DNA of 10,112 bases, taken from the NCBI GenBank assembly GCA_946478915.1, contig CAMLER010000130.1:1-10112 (forward strand), given 5' to 3'. Position numbers and translations under genes: made by a program. Shown here piece after piece: positions 1 to 7,340 of this stretch. The notes below the pieces were generated by a model. That model was not told where the DNA came from and searched no databases. It was given only the letters and a program-made list of their open reading frames with translations. Source of the DNA: an uncultured Chryseolinea sp. (GTDB taxonomy: Bacteria; Bacteroidota; Bacteroidia; Cytophagales; Cyclobacteriaceae). Position 1 is the stretch's first letter; each line of letters opens with the position of its first letter.

Positions 1-36
1 CCAATTAAGAAACGGCAACATCTCAGTCCCCGAAAA

Positions 37-2319
37 TCATAGTTGTACCGTTTCTCCCTTAAGAACAATCTCCATTGGATCGCCGGACTCAAGCTCTGTT
101 TCGCATTTGTCTTTCGTAACTTTAATCTTGATTACTCTGTTCCGAAACTCGAGGCGGAAAGAGTATGATTTCCACTTATCGGGAATGAATGGATCAAAAA
201 ACAATTTTTCGTCTCTTACCCGCATACCTCCAAAGCCTTTTACAACACTCATCCACGTTCCGGCCATCGAAGTAATATGACATCCCTCCTCCGTATCATT
301 GTTATAGTCGTCAAGGTCAAGGCGGGCAGTCCGAAGATAAAACTCATAAGCACGTTCCTTGTACCCCAGCTTTGAAGCAAGGATGGCATGTACACAAGGC
401 GACAAAGAAGATTCATGAACGGTCATTGGCTCATAGAAATCAAAATTCTTCCGGATGGTTTCAATATCAAAATCATCTTCAAACAAATATATCCCCTGAA
501 GAACATCTGCTTGCTTTATAAAGCAAGAACGGAGTATTCTGTCCCATGACCACTTCTGATTGATCGGTCTGTCCTGAGGACGAAGCTCACTAACCCGGAG
601 AAGTTCCTTGTCCAGAAAACCATCCTGCTGCAGAAATACATTACGCCGCTCATCAATAGGGTAATACATTTTGGCAGTAATTTCTTTCCATTTGGTCGTC
701 TCATCCTTTTCGTTAAAACTGGTCTTTGAGACGATTTCCGCAAATCTTTTTGAATCTGTTTTCTTCACATGGTCAATGGCCCACATGGTATACTTGAGTG
801 TCCATACTCCCAGATAATTTGTATACCAGTTGTTATTGACGTTGTTTTCATATTCGTTAGGTCCGGTGACGCCAAGTATTACATATTTGTTTTTGTCAGC
901 AGACCAGTTCACGCGTTGTGCCCAAAAGCGCGATACCCCGATCAGGACCTCAAGACCAAATTCGGCCAGATAATCTTTATCACCTGTATAATCAATATAG
1001 TCTCTGATTGCATAAGCCATCGCGCTCGTTCGATGAATTTCCTCAAAAGTGATTTCCCATTCATTATGGCATTCTTCTCCATTCATTGTAACGAATGGGT
1101 AGAACGCAGCGCCGTCGGTGAAACCAAGCTTCTGCGCATTTTCTATCGCCTTTGGCAAATGCTTATACCGGTATACCAAAAGGTTGCGTGCAACTTTTTG
1201 CTCAGCAGTACCAAGGTAAAACGGTATGCAGTAGGCCTCCGTATCCCAGTAAGTGCTTCCCCCATATTTTTCGCCCGTAAATCCCTTTGGTCCGATGTTG
1301 AGTCTTTCATCTTCACCAGTGTAGGTTTGAGTCAATTGAAAAATATTAAAACGAATTCCCTGTTGAGCGGCAACATCGCCTTCGATGGTGATGTCACATT
1401 CCTCCCATTTATGAGCCCAGATTTTTTTGTGCTCTTCGAAAAGTTGGTCGAATCCTGTTTTGATTGCATCATCGAGAACCTTTCTGCAAGCTTCCACCAT
1501 TTTTTCTTTGGGATGATTTTCCGATGACAGCACTGCTGCATACTTGTGGATGACAACGGTTTTCCCTTCATTGAAGTCGAGCTGTATGATGTTACCTGCG
1601 AATTTTTCGCGTTGCTGAATATTGATTCTATCAAGCGTAACTTCCTTGCCTTCACTCGAAATGGAATAGCGCATACCAGTAGTGACATGGAAGAATGTCT
1701 TCTTTGTCTGTGCAGTTACAATTGCGCTCCCATCAGAAGCTTCTTTGTAGACTTCTTCCCAAAATTTTTCGTCGTAGTTGGAATCTTTGTTCACCACGTC
1801 GGCGTCGACGAATATCGAGAGCGTTGCCTTTGACGAAAAATTCAGTGGCGTGATGGAGTACTCAATGGCTCCAACCTCACCCCTGGCCATACTGCAAAAT
1901 CGTTTCGATTCGACCTGGACTTTTTTTCCATCTGGAAACGTGGCCGTAAAACTTCGCGAGAGCAACCCTACTTTCATATCCAGCACACGCTTGAACTGTT
2001 CCACTTTGCATTTTGCCAGATCCAGTTTTTGATTATCGATCATCACATGGATGCCGATCCAGTTAGGCGCATTAAGAACCTTTGCAAAATATTCGGGATA
2101 ACCATTTTTCCACCACCCTACACGTGTTTTGTCAGGGTAATAAACTCCCGCGACGTAACTTCCTCTCAACGTTTCACCAGAATATTCTTCTTCAAAATTG
2201 GCGCGCTGGCCCATTCGTCCATTACCTATACTAAATACGCTCTCAGAAATTTTATTGGTGTGAGGATCGAGTCCTTCTTCGATTATTTGCCACTCGTGAT
2301 GTTTAAGATATTGCTTCAT
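37..2319 (-). CDS. mapA: GH65 glycoside phosphorylase, most likely maltose phosphorylase
   Basis: The 760-residue product has the length and layout of family GH65 phosphorylases: an N-terminal beta-sandwich (about 1-290), a linker, an (alpha/alpha)6 barrel (about 330-700) and a small C-terminal beta domain. Visible landmarks are GGSTYWDTEA (353-362), GPNEYENN (486-493) with Glu489 as the likely general acid, KQAD (602-605), HESSLSP (635-641) and HITSMAGTW (681-689), the last two expected to hold phosphate. The segment HNEWEITFE (418-426) matches, as I recall it, the specificity loop of lactobacillar maltose phosphorylases rather than that of trehalose or kojibiose enzymes. The predicted reaction is maltose + phosphate giving beta-glucose 1-phosphate + glucose, in the cytoplasm, as no signal peptide is present. 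The adjacent beta-phosphoglucomutase gene supports this. The start is ATG at 2319 and the stop TGA at 37-39. GH65 membership is near certain; maltose as substrate is likely but not proven. Confidence 0.93.
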   Translation of the reverse strand: MKQYLKHHEWQIIEEGLDPHTNKISESVFSIGNGRMGQRANFEEEYSGETLRGSYVAGVYYPDKTRVGWWKNGYPEYFAKVLNAPNWIGIHVMIDNQKLDLAKCKVEQFKRVLDMKVGLLSRSFTATFPDGKKVQVESKRFCSMARGEVGAIEYSITPLNFSSKATLSIFVDADVVNKDSNYDEKFWEEVYKEASDGSAIVTAQTKKTFFHVTTGMRYSISSEGKEVTLDRINIQQREKFAGNIIQLDFNEGKTVVIHKYAAVLSSENHPKEKMVEACRKVLDDAIKTGFDQLFEEHKKIWAHKWEECDITIEGDVAAQQGIRFNIFQLTQTYTGEDERLNIGPKGFTGEKYGGSTYWDTEAYCIPFYLGTAEQKVARNLLVYRYKHLPKAIENAQKLGFTDGAAFYPFVTMNGEECHNEWEITFEEIHRTSAMAYAIRDYIDYTGDKDYLAEFGLEVLIGVSRFWAQRVNWSADKNKYVILGVTGPNEYENNVNNNWYTNYLGVWTLKYTMWAIDHVKKTDSKRFAEIVSKTSFNEKDETTKWKEITAKMYYPIDERRNVFLQQDGFLDKELLRVSELRPQDRPINQKWSWDRILRSCFIKQADVLQGIYLFEDDFDIETIRKNFDFYEPMTVHESSLSPCVHAILASKLGYKERAYEFYLRTARLDLDDYNNDTEEGCHITSMAGTWMSVVKGFGGMRVRDEKLFFDPFIPDKWKSYSFRLEFRNRVIKIKVTKDKCETELESGDPMEIVLKGETVQL

Positions 2320-2345
2320 AGAGGATTGTTATTGCATTAATCTAT

Positions 2346-2459
2346 TACCGCAAAGGCGCGAGGGCGCAAAGGAATCGTCAAGGGATAAATCTGGTTTTAG
2401 TTTTTCTAAAGTTGATATCCTTACAAAGCAGCCCTTGCGTCGTTGCGCCTTTGCGGTTT
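2346..2459. repeat. REP-like imperfect inverted repeat between pgmB and mapA
   Basis: The left arm (about 2346-2372, core ACCGCAAAGGCGC) and right arm (about 2433-2459, core GCGCCTTTGCGGT) are complementary at roughly 22 of 26 positions, including 13 consecutive bases at the outer ends. About 60 bases of AT-rich sequence separate them. Each arm also contains an internal GCAAAGG/CCTTTGC-type echo. The element fills most of the 175-base gap between the stop of the mutase gene and the start of the phosphorylase gene. The transcript could fold into a long hairpin that affects read-through or mRNA stability. It may equally be a dispersed intergenic repeat with no local role. No transposase is present, and flanking target duplications are not obvious. 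Confidence 0.7.
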
Positions 2460-2494
2460 ATCTACTTTATCACCGCCCTAAATAACTCAATAAT

Positions 2495-3139
2495 TCACAA
2501 TTGTGTTAAGTCGGCAGGCTGAAATTCAGCCGTTTTTGCCACAACGAGGTTTGCCATCTGAAGCCGCTCTTCACTTCCCACACCCACACACTTCATTCCG
2601 GCAGCAATGGCCGCCTCTACTCCAGCCTCGGCATCTTCAAACACAACGCATTGATCGGGTTCTACACCCAGTAATTCCGCAGTCGACAAGAATATTTCCG
2701 GATGGGGTTTTGAATGAATCACCATGGTGCCGTCCACTATTGCGTCAAACTCATTGGCAATACCAAGCTGTCTGATCACGGTTCTGGCATTTTTGCTGCT
2801 GGAGGCTAACCCCACTTTCAAACCGATTGCTTTTAAATCCCTGATGAGTTCTTTGACACCTGGAAAAATTTCCTCGGGTGCCATCTCCTCCACATACTCC
2901 TGGAACCAGGTATTCTTTCGAGTAGCCAATCTTTCACGCTCTTCAGCGCTTGCCGCTACACCGCCCAGTTCCAAAACAATATCGAGAGATTTCATCCGGC
3001 TTACGCCTTTTAATCGCTCGTTGTCCAACGGAGTCAGTTCAAAACCTAGCTCATGAGCAAGTCTCCTCCAGGCAAGAAAATGGTAGTGGGCTGTATCAAC
3101 GATTACACCGTCGAGGTCAAAAATGCAGGCTTTAATCAA
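2495..3139 (-). CDS. pgmB: beta-phosphoglucomutase (HAD superfamily)
   Basis: This 214-residue enzyme converts beta-glucose 1-phosphate to glucose 6-phosphate through a phospho-aspartate. DLDGVIVDT (8-16) supplies the nucleophile Asp8 and the acid/base Asp10. GVSR (45-48) fits the cap-domain substrate arginine. ASSSKN (112-117), Lys144 in SKPHPEIF and Glu168-Asp169 in FEDAEAG complete the HAD motifs, each one position before the known Lactococcus lactis residues. The helical cap spans about 16-90. The frame has no upstream ATG before a stop, and the start that matches the family N-terminus (IKACIFDLDG) is TTG at 3137-3139. The gene begins 42 bases after the PfkB stop in the same frame and lies before the GH65 gene, whose product it should consume. 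The HAD assignment is very secure, and the mutase assignment is strong from motifs plus context. Confidence 0.93.
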   Translation of the reverse strand: MIKACIFDLDGVIVDTAHYHFLAWRRLAHELGFELTPLDNERLKGVSRMKSLDIVLELGGVAASAEERERLATRKNTWFQEYVEEMAPEEIFPGVKELIRDLKAIGLKVGLASSSKNARTVIRQLGIANEFDAIVDGTMVIHSKPHPEIFLSTAELLGVEPDQCVVFEDAEAGVEAAIAAGMKCVGVGSEERLQMANLVVAKTAEFQPADLTQL

Positions 3140-3181
3140 TATTGGTGCGCAGATTATGTTGAATAGTACGACCGATCAATT

Positions 3182-4153
3182 TCAAAAATAGGCTTCCTTA
3201 ATGATTCTGTCGGTCTCCTCAAGGGATTTAAATACTGCAAACGTTTTTCCCTGTGTGCGCAAGGCACCCAATGCGTTACCATACCTGGCCGCACCTATAT
3301 AGTCGCGGGGACTTTGCAGCAGGCCAAATCCAAGACCGCCTGCAAAAGAATCTCCGCAGCCTGTAGTATCAATGACATGAGAAACCTTTACCGCGGGCAC
3401 CAGTTCTTCGCGGATCTTGCCTTTCTCTTTAAAATAAGTCAGGCATCCTCTGGAATCGACCGTAATGTAAAGGCACTTGACGCCCATCCCAAGGCAATGT
3501 TCGGCAAAGGCCCTTAAATCTTCCCGATCAACTTCAGGGGACTCAGCGAAATCTCTTGTCTCATATTCTTTTTTGAACCAGGATGCATTTGCCTCTTCCT
3601 GATTCATTTTTAGTACATCGATATAGGGAAGCCACTGATCGCGATCGATCCAAAATTTTCGCTGCCGTTCCCCTGTGTATAGGCATGCCGTTGTAGGCCC
3701 GTGCGCATCGAAAACAGTGATCCCTTTGCTGTTTGCTTTGATATATTGTAAGGTCTCCAGCGAGATCTCGTAGTCGCTTATCGGAATGAACACAAACACA
3801 TCGCAATCCAGCAATCCTTTGATATCGTCCGGTAGTATCGGATCCATAAATCCTGTCTGTCGCTCCAGCCGGTTGTTCATGTCAACAAACCTCAGGCTTA
3901 TGATGTCCCCCTGGTCATTTTTTGATGTGATGTGCTTGAGGTTAATCCCTCGATAACCCTGAAAGACTTCGCGGACATTGTCGAGGTCAACCTGACGCAC
4001 GTGGGATACGGGAATGATTTCGAGGTCGTTACCTGCCATTGTAGAAAGAGCGATCACCGGATGCGTTACGCAGCCCCATTTTTGAATGAGGTCGCCCTGG
4101 TGGGTGACTATATGATCTCGTGGAATGGGGCCAATAATGGCAATGCGCTTCAT
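3182..4153 (-). CDS. PfkB/ribokinase-family sugar or nucleoside kinase, substrate unknown
   Basis: The 323-residue protein carries the PfkB C-terminal signature DTTGCGDSFAGG (262-273), with Asp268 as the expected catalytic base and the TTGCG turn as the anion hole. Cys replaces the more usual Ala in GAGD. KMNQEEA (182-188) fits the conserved N-x-x-E region that binds Mg-phosphate in this family. The N-terminal PfkB signature, with its usual glycine pair, is not recognisable: the corresponding part reads GDLIQKWGCVTHP (20-32). This suggests a divergent subfamily with an unusual substrate lid. The expected chemistry is ATP-dependent phosphorylation of a sugar or nucleoside hydroxyl in the cytoplasm. 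It lies between a VOC gene and beta-phosphoglucomutase, so it may act on a sugar of the same pathway, but the substrate cannot be named. ATG start at 4153, directly downstream of an octamer repeat array. Confidence 0.85.
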   Translation of the reverse strand: MKRIAIIGPIPRDHIVTHQGDLIQKWGCVTHPVIALSTMAGNDLEIIPVSHVRQVDLDNVREVFQGYRGINLKHITSKNDQGDIISLRFVDMNNRLERQTGFMDPILPDDIKGLLDCDVFVFIPISDYEISLETLQYIKANSKGITVFDAHGPTTACLYTGERQRKFWIDRDQWLPYIDVLKMNQEEANASWFKKEYETRDFAESPEVDREDLRAFAEHCLGMGVKCLYITVDSRGCLTYFKEKGKIREELVPAVKVSHVIDTTGCGDSFAGGLGFGLLQSPRDYIGAARYGNALGALRTQGKTFAVFKSLEETDRIIKEAYF

Positions 4154-4162
4154 GTTTCCGGT

Positions 4163-4194
4163 GTGTTTAAGTGTTGAAGTGTTGACGTGTTTAG
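4163..4194. repeat. tandem octamer array upstream of the PfkB-family kinase
   Basis: Four octamers run without gaps on the plus strand: GTGTTTAA, GTGTTGAA, GTGTTGAC and GTGTTTAG. A degenerate fifth copy (GTTTCTAA, 4195-4202) runs into the stop codon of the VOC gene. Read on the coding strand the unit is roughly NTYAACAC. The array takes up nearly all of the 45-base gap and ends nine bases before the PfkB ATG. The same octamer family occurs at 8831-8933 before glpK. Function is unknown: it could be a dispersed low-complexity repeat, a binding site for a protein that reads an 8-bp period, or an unstructured leader favouring translation. Confidence 0.8.
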
Positions 4195-4198
4195 GTTT

Positions 4199-4561
4199 CT
4201 AAGTTTGCCGTTCGCTGAATAGAAGTTTGTTACCGAAAGGATCTATGACTTCCATACATATGGCGTTCCATGGGGCTTTTTCCAACCCGGGTTTGCCAAA
4301 TTTATAATTCTTGGCTATTAAATCATGATGGTACGCGGCAATGTTCGGGAATTCAATAAATACTTTAGCCCCAGGACTGGCATCACCGTGATGCTCAGAC
4401 AAATGGAGCGTGATATGTTCCCGGGAGATCTGGAAGTAAACAGGTGAATTTTTTTCAAAGGTGTGTTCCCAATCAATAGAAAAGCCAAGCCAGTCGATGT
4501 AGAACTCCTTTGCCTTTTCCAAATCAAAAATCCTTAACACAGGTATTACCTTATTATCCAT
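4199..4561 (-). CDS. VOC-superfamily protein, glyoxalase/bleomycin-resistance-like
   Basis: The 120-residue product has the size of a single VOC module (two beta-alpha-beta-beta-beta units). It begins VIPVLRIFDLEKAKEFYIDW, typical of the first strand and helix. HLSEHHGD (53-60) follows in the middle, and it ends with DPFGNKLLFSE (107-117), the usual last strand. Glu117 sits where many VOC proteins have a metal ligand. Related proteins are often labelled glyoxalase or bleomycin resistance; such names do not establish activity, and the reaction is unknown. It has no signal peptide. Its ATG lies only 3 bases after the ROK kinase stop, so the two are almost certainly cotranscribed and perhaps translationally coupled. 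Hypotheses in this setting are removal of a reactive sugar by-product or binding of a small ligand, neither shown by the sequence. Confidence 0.85.
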   Translation of the reverse strand: MDNKVIPVLRIFDLEKAKEFYIDWLGFSIDWEHTFEKNSPVYFQISREHITLHLSEHHGDASPGAKVFIEFPNIAAYHHDLIAKNYKFGKPGLEKAPWNAICMEVIDPFGNKLLFSERQT

Positions 4562-4564
4562 TTA

Positions 4565-5503
4565 CTATGCATCCGCTACGAGAACAGCGGCCCCAAAAAC
4601 GCCTGCGCTGTCTCCCAGTGAAGGTTTAACAATCGGCGTGTCCAACCGGTTATTGAAAACATACTTTCTGACGGCATCGCGCCCGCGGTCATACAAAAGA
4701 TCAATGTTTCCCACACCACCGCCGATCACCACCACATCAGGATCCAAAATGTTGATAACAACACTCAATGCCTTTCCATAAAATTCAATAAGTCTAAGCA
4801 TTGTCCGCTGAGCCGTAGGGTCGACCTTCGATTCGGCCAATGCAACAATGTCTTTCAGGGGCTTTCTGTTACCGGTTTCTTTGAAATAATATTTTTCCAG
4901 CGCCGGACCTGAAATCACATTTTCAACACACCCCGTTTTGCCGCAGTAACAGGGTCCGCCGGAATCATCCAAATAATTGTGTCCCCACTCTCCTGCTATA
5001 CCCTGCAGTCCAACGATGGCGCGACCGTCAATTGCTATGCCGCCACCGACACCTGTACCAAGTATTACACCAAAAACCACGCGGGCGTCCGGAAATCGTT
5101 CTCTGACAACGCCATACCTTGCTTCAGCAAGTGCAAAACAATCGGCGTCATTTGCCAATTCAACCTTTAAACCAAGAACGCGCTCAAGATCCTCTTTCAT
5201 ACGTTGGCCATTCATGGCAACCGTATTGCAATTCTTCATTGTTCCCAGCTTTGGGTCCAGAACTCCCGGTGTGCTAAAACCGATCCGGTCTGGCTTGTAT
5301 CCAGCAGAAGCCTCCATCATGTCAACAAGTTTCTTTACCTGCTCCAATATATGCGGATAGCCCTGGTCAGCTTCAGTTGCTACCCGGTTTCGAAACAGGA
5401 CGTTGGCCTGATCCTGCCTTCCTAAAATAACCCCTTCTATTTTGGTTCCCCCCAGGTCAATCCCCCATAACTCGTCAGTTTTTGTTCGCTGTATGTCAGT
5501 CAT
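4565..5503 (-). CDS. ROK-family sugar kinase, probably glucokinase/hexokinase
   Basis: The 312-residue protein shows the full ROK kinase pattern. IDLGGTKIEG (15-24) is the ATP phosphate loop. ANDADCFALAEA (117-128) holds the probable catalytic base Asp119, and GTGVGGGIA (149-157) is the second phosphate motif. EWGH (172-175) provides the sugar-contacting Glu and a zinc-binding His. CYCGKTGCVE (185-194) is the zinc-binding cysteine motif. VVIGGGV (258-264) is the adenosine site. There is no DNA-binding helix-turn-helix at the N-terminus, so it is a kinase and not a ROK repressor. The likely reaction is ATP-dependent phosphorylation of glucose or a related hexose. Maltose phosphorylase downstream would release free glucose, which makes glucokinase the favoured role. 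Fructokinase or N-acetylhexosamine kinase remain possible because these ROK groups share the motifs. ATG at 5503 follows an 81-base gap after glpD. Confidence 0.9.
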   Translation of the reverse strand: MTDIQRTKTDELWGIDLGGTKIEGVILGRQDQANVLFRNRVATEADQGYPHILEQVKKLVDMMEASAGYKPDRIGFSTPGVLDPKLGTMKNCNTVAMNGQRMKEDLERVLGLKVELANDADCFALAEARYGVVRERFPDARVVFGVILGTGVGGGIAIDGRAIVGLQGIAGEWGHNYLDDSGGPCYCGKTGCVENVISGPALEKYYFKETGNRKPLKDIVALAESKVDPTAQRTMLRLIEFYGKALSVVINILDPDVVVIGGGVGNIDLLYDRGRDAVRKYVFNNRLDTPIVKPSLGDSAGVFGAAVLVADA

Positions 5504-5549
5504 AATCTTAGTTAACGCAATCGTTTTATTTGGTAAGATAATAGTCTTC

Positions 5550-5563
5550 CATTGAAATCAATG
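5550..5563. repeat. short perfect inverted repeat between glpD and the ROK kinase gene
   Basis: CATTGAAATCAATG is a palindrome with a 2-base centre; as RNA it would form a short AT-rich stem. It lies in the 81-base gap and no U-run follows it on the coding strand, so it is not a convincing intrinsic terminator. It could be a small operator or chance. Confidence 0.3.
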
Positions 5564-5584
5564 CGCCGCTAAGAGCATTTTAAG

Positions 5585-7231
5585 CTAGGGGCGAAAACTT
5601 GTGATGGATGAGATTAAAGCCTCCAGCATTGCGAGATCTTCTCTGGCCTTTTGATCGTCCCATTGGAGAAGGACCTTGCAAAAGTCTGTCGCTTGCGCTT
5701 TCCATTTTACCACCCGGCCGATGTTAAAGTTAATGAGCCCTGTCCGTCGCGAAAAAAAATCTGTCAGCGAACAAACCATTTCATACTTAACACTAAAGGC
5801 AAGCTCCGCTTTGAGCAGTGAAAGATCGGGGTCCTCATCTGCGTTTCTGTCAGACAAGAAGTCGAAGATTAACACAACTTGTTGGCCATAGTTTTCAACC
5901 AGGTATTGAGGAAAATGTAAGGGCAATCCAAATGACTTTAGTTTTTCAGCAACACTCGCTGTAAACTTATTTACTTCTTTAACCGAATTGAAAGTACTGC
6001 CTGAAAGCCTTATCTCATGCGTTCTGCATTCACTAAGAAGTTTGTCGGCAAAGTGTTTTTTAACCACCAGATTGACAACCCTCTCCGCCATCTTCCGGTA
6101 GCCTGTCAATTTTCCACCTGCAATGGAAATCAATCCCGTAGCAGATTCAAATATTTCGTCTTTCCGCGAAAGTTCAGATGCTGATTTCCCTTCTTCAAAA
6201 ATAAGTGGCCTCAGGCCTGCCCAACTGGATTCCAGATCGGAAAGTTGCAACGACACCGATGGAAAATTCAAGTTAACTGCCTGAACGAGATAAGTTGCAT
6301 CCTCTTTCGTAGTAAATACCCGGTCCTTATCGCCATTATAATTGGTGTCTGTGGTTCCAATATAAGTTGCCCGACCGCGAGGAATGGCAAAGATCATACG
6401 GCCGTCGTCGACGCTGAAATAAATGGCCTGCCTGACGGGAAATTTCTCATGCGGCACAACAACATGGACTCCTTTGGTGAGGTGGAGGTGCTTACCCTCA
6501 TTCGATTTGTTTACTTCCCGAAGTTCGTCAACCCATGGTCCCGCGGCGTTGACTACAACCTTACCATGAATTTCGAACTTTCTGAATGATAACTGGTCGG
6601 CTACACGCAATCCTGATATTTTGTCACCTTCGTAAATAAAATCCTCGGCCTTGCAGTAACTGAGAAGGTCGGCGCCATTGGCTAAGGCTGTCTTCGCGAT
6701 CTCGAGTGTTAACCGGGAATCGTCGGTCCGGTATTCAGCATAAATTGCTCCTCCCTTTACATCATCCTTTCGTAAAAGAGGCTCATATTTAAGCGTTTGT
6801 TGTTTTGTAAGCATCCGGCGCTGGTCTTCCGGCTTCACTCCTGCAAGCCAATCGTAAATCTTCAATCCAACCGAAGTCAGAAGGTAGCCTAAGCCTCGCT
6901 TTTCGGATAACGGTAGCAGCATTTTTTCCGGTACAACCAGATGAGGAGCAAGCTTGTGTACGATTGCTCGTTCACTCCCTACCTCCTTCACAAGACCAAA
7001 TTCCAGTTGTTTCAAATAGCGCAATCCGCCATGAATAAGTTTAGTAGATCTGCTGCTTGTTCCATAGGCAAAATCATTCTTTTCAACCAAAGCAGTTTTC
7101 ATACCCCGGGATGCTGCATCGAGTGCAATCCCAGCGCCCGTTATACCGCCGCCGATCACAAGCAGGTCATAACGCTCTGAAATCAGTTTGTGAATTATAC
7201 CTGGTCGATCTGCTAGCGAAAACTTTATCAT
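5585..7231 (-). CDS. glpD: FAD-dependent aerobic glycerol-3-phosphate dehydrogenase
   Basis: This 548-residue enzyme oxidises sn-glycerol 3-phosphate to dihydroxyacetone phosphate and passes electrons through FAD to the quinone pool at the inner membrane. The Rossmann dinucleotide motif is GGGITGAG (27-34), with Glu50 in position for the FAD ribose. Family blocks follow: GTSSRSTKLIHGGLRYL (57-73), EYRTDDSRLT (166-175), NAAGPWVD (228-235), PRGRATYIGTTDT (284-296) and AGGKLTGYRKMAE (371-383). The C-terminal part (about 400-530), with DFFSRRTG (491-498), is the helical DAO_C domain. The length and the roughly 20-residue segment before the Rossmann fold resemble the Bacillus-type single-subunit enzyme more than E. 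coli GlpD (about 501 residues). No cysteine-rich GlpABC-type partner is present. It follows glpK by 109 bases, so the substrate is made by the neighbouring gene product. Start ATG at 7231. Confidence 0.96.
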   Translation of the reverse strand: MIKFSLADRPGIIHKLISERYDLLVIGGGITGAGIALDAASRGMKTALVEKNDFAYGTSSRSTKLIHGGLRYLKQLEFGLVKEVGSERAIVHKLAPHLVVPEKMLLPLSEKRGLGYLLTSVGLKIYDWLAGVKPEDQRRMLTKQQTLKYEPLLRKDDVKGGAIYAEYRTDDSRLTLEIAKTALANGADLLSYCKAEDFIYEGDKISGLRVADQLSFRKFEIHGKVVVNAAGPWVDELREVNKSNEGKHLHLTKGVHVVVPHEKFPVRQAIYFSVDDGRMIFAIPRGRATYIGTTDTNYNGDKDRVFTTKEDATYLVQAVNLNFPSVSLQLSDLESSWAGLRPLIFEEGKSASELSRKDEIFESATGLISIAGGKLTGYRKMAERVVNLVVKKHFADKLLSECRTHEIRLSGSTFNSVKEVNKFTASVAEKLKSFGLPLHFPQYLVENYGQQVVLIFDFLSDRNADEDPDLSLLKAELAFSVKYEMVCSLTDFFSRRTGLINFNIGRVVKWKAQATDFCKVLLQWDDQKAREDLAMLEALISSITSFRP

Positions 7232-7265
7232 GAGGCCGTAATGTAGATACCGGCAAGCGACAAAT

Positions 7266-7297
7266 CAAGTGTAAAAAATGAAGTGTTTCATCATCAA
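7266..7297 (-). promoter_or_regulatory. candidate Bacteroidota-type promoter before glpD
   Basis: On the coding strand TTGA (7294-7297) is followed after 20 bases by TACACTTG (7266-7273), one mismatch each from the Bacteroidota -33 TTTG and -7 TAnnTTTG elements. It lies about 35 bases before the glpD ATG. The same bases include a weak 5-bp hairpin followed by six T (7273-7291), so the spot could instead be a poor terminator or attenuator after glpK. Such short degenerate matches arise by chance. Confidence 0.25.
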
Positions 7298-7340
7298 CAC
7301 AAAAATTCCGATTGTGTTCTGTTTGAATTCACTTCTCCCG

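Noticed and set aside
1..21. Possible start of a further minus-strand gene (ATG at 19-21, reading MLPFLNW to the edge)
   Set aside because: Only seven codons are visible; a gene is plausible 16 bases after the mapA stop, but nothing in seven residues supports it.
769..1527. Long plus-strand open frame (252 codons) opposite the GH65 gene
   Set aside because: It lies entirely inside the phosphorylase gene on the other strand; the translation has no family features, while the minus frame shows all GH65 motifs.
4977..5360. Plus-strand open frame of 127 codons opposite the ROK kinase gene
   Set aside because: Low-complexity Ser/Pro/Thr-rich translation that mirrors ROK codons; it overlaps the catalytic motifs of a well-supported gene.
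4565..5503. ROK protein as a transcriptional repressor (NagC/XylR type)
   Set aside because: There is no N-terminal winged-helix domain; the protein begins about 14 residues before the ATP-binding motif and keeps the kinase residues.
7273..7291. Intrinsic terminator after glpK (ATGAA/TTCAT stem followed by six T on the coding strand)
   Set aside because: The stem is only five mostly AT pairs and would be unstable; glpK and glpD are expected to be cotranscribed.
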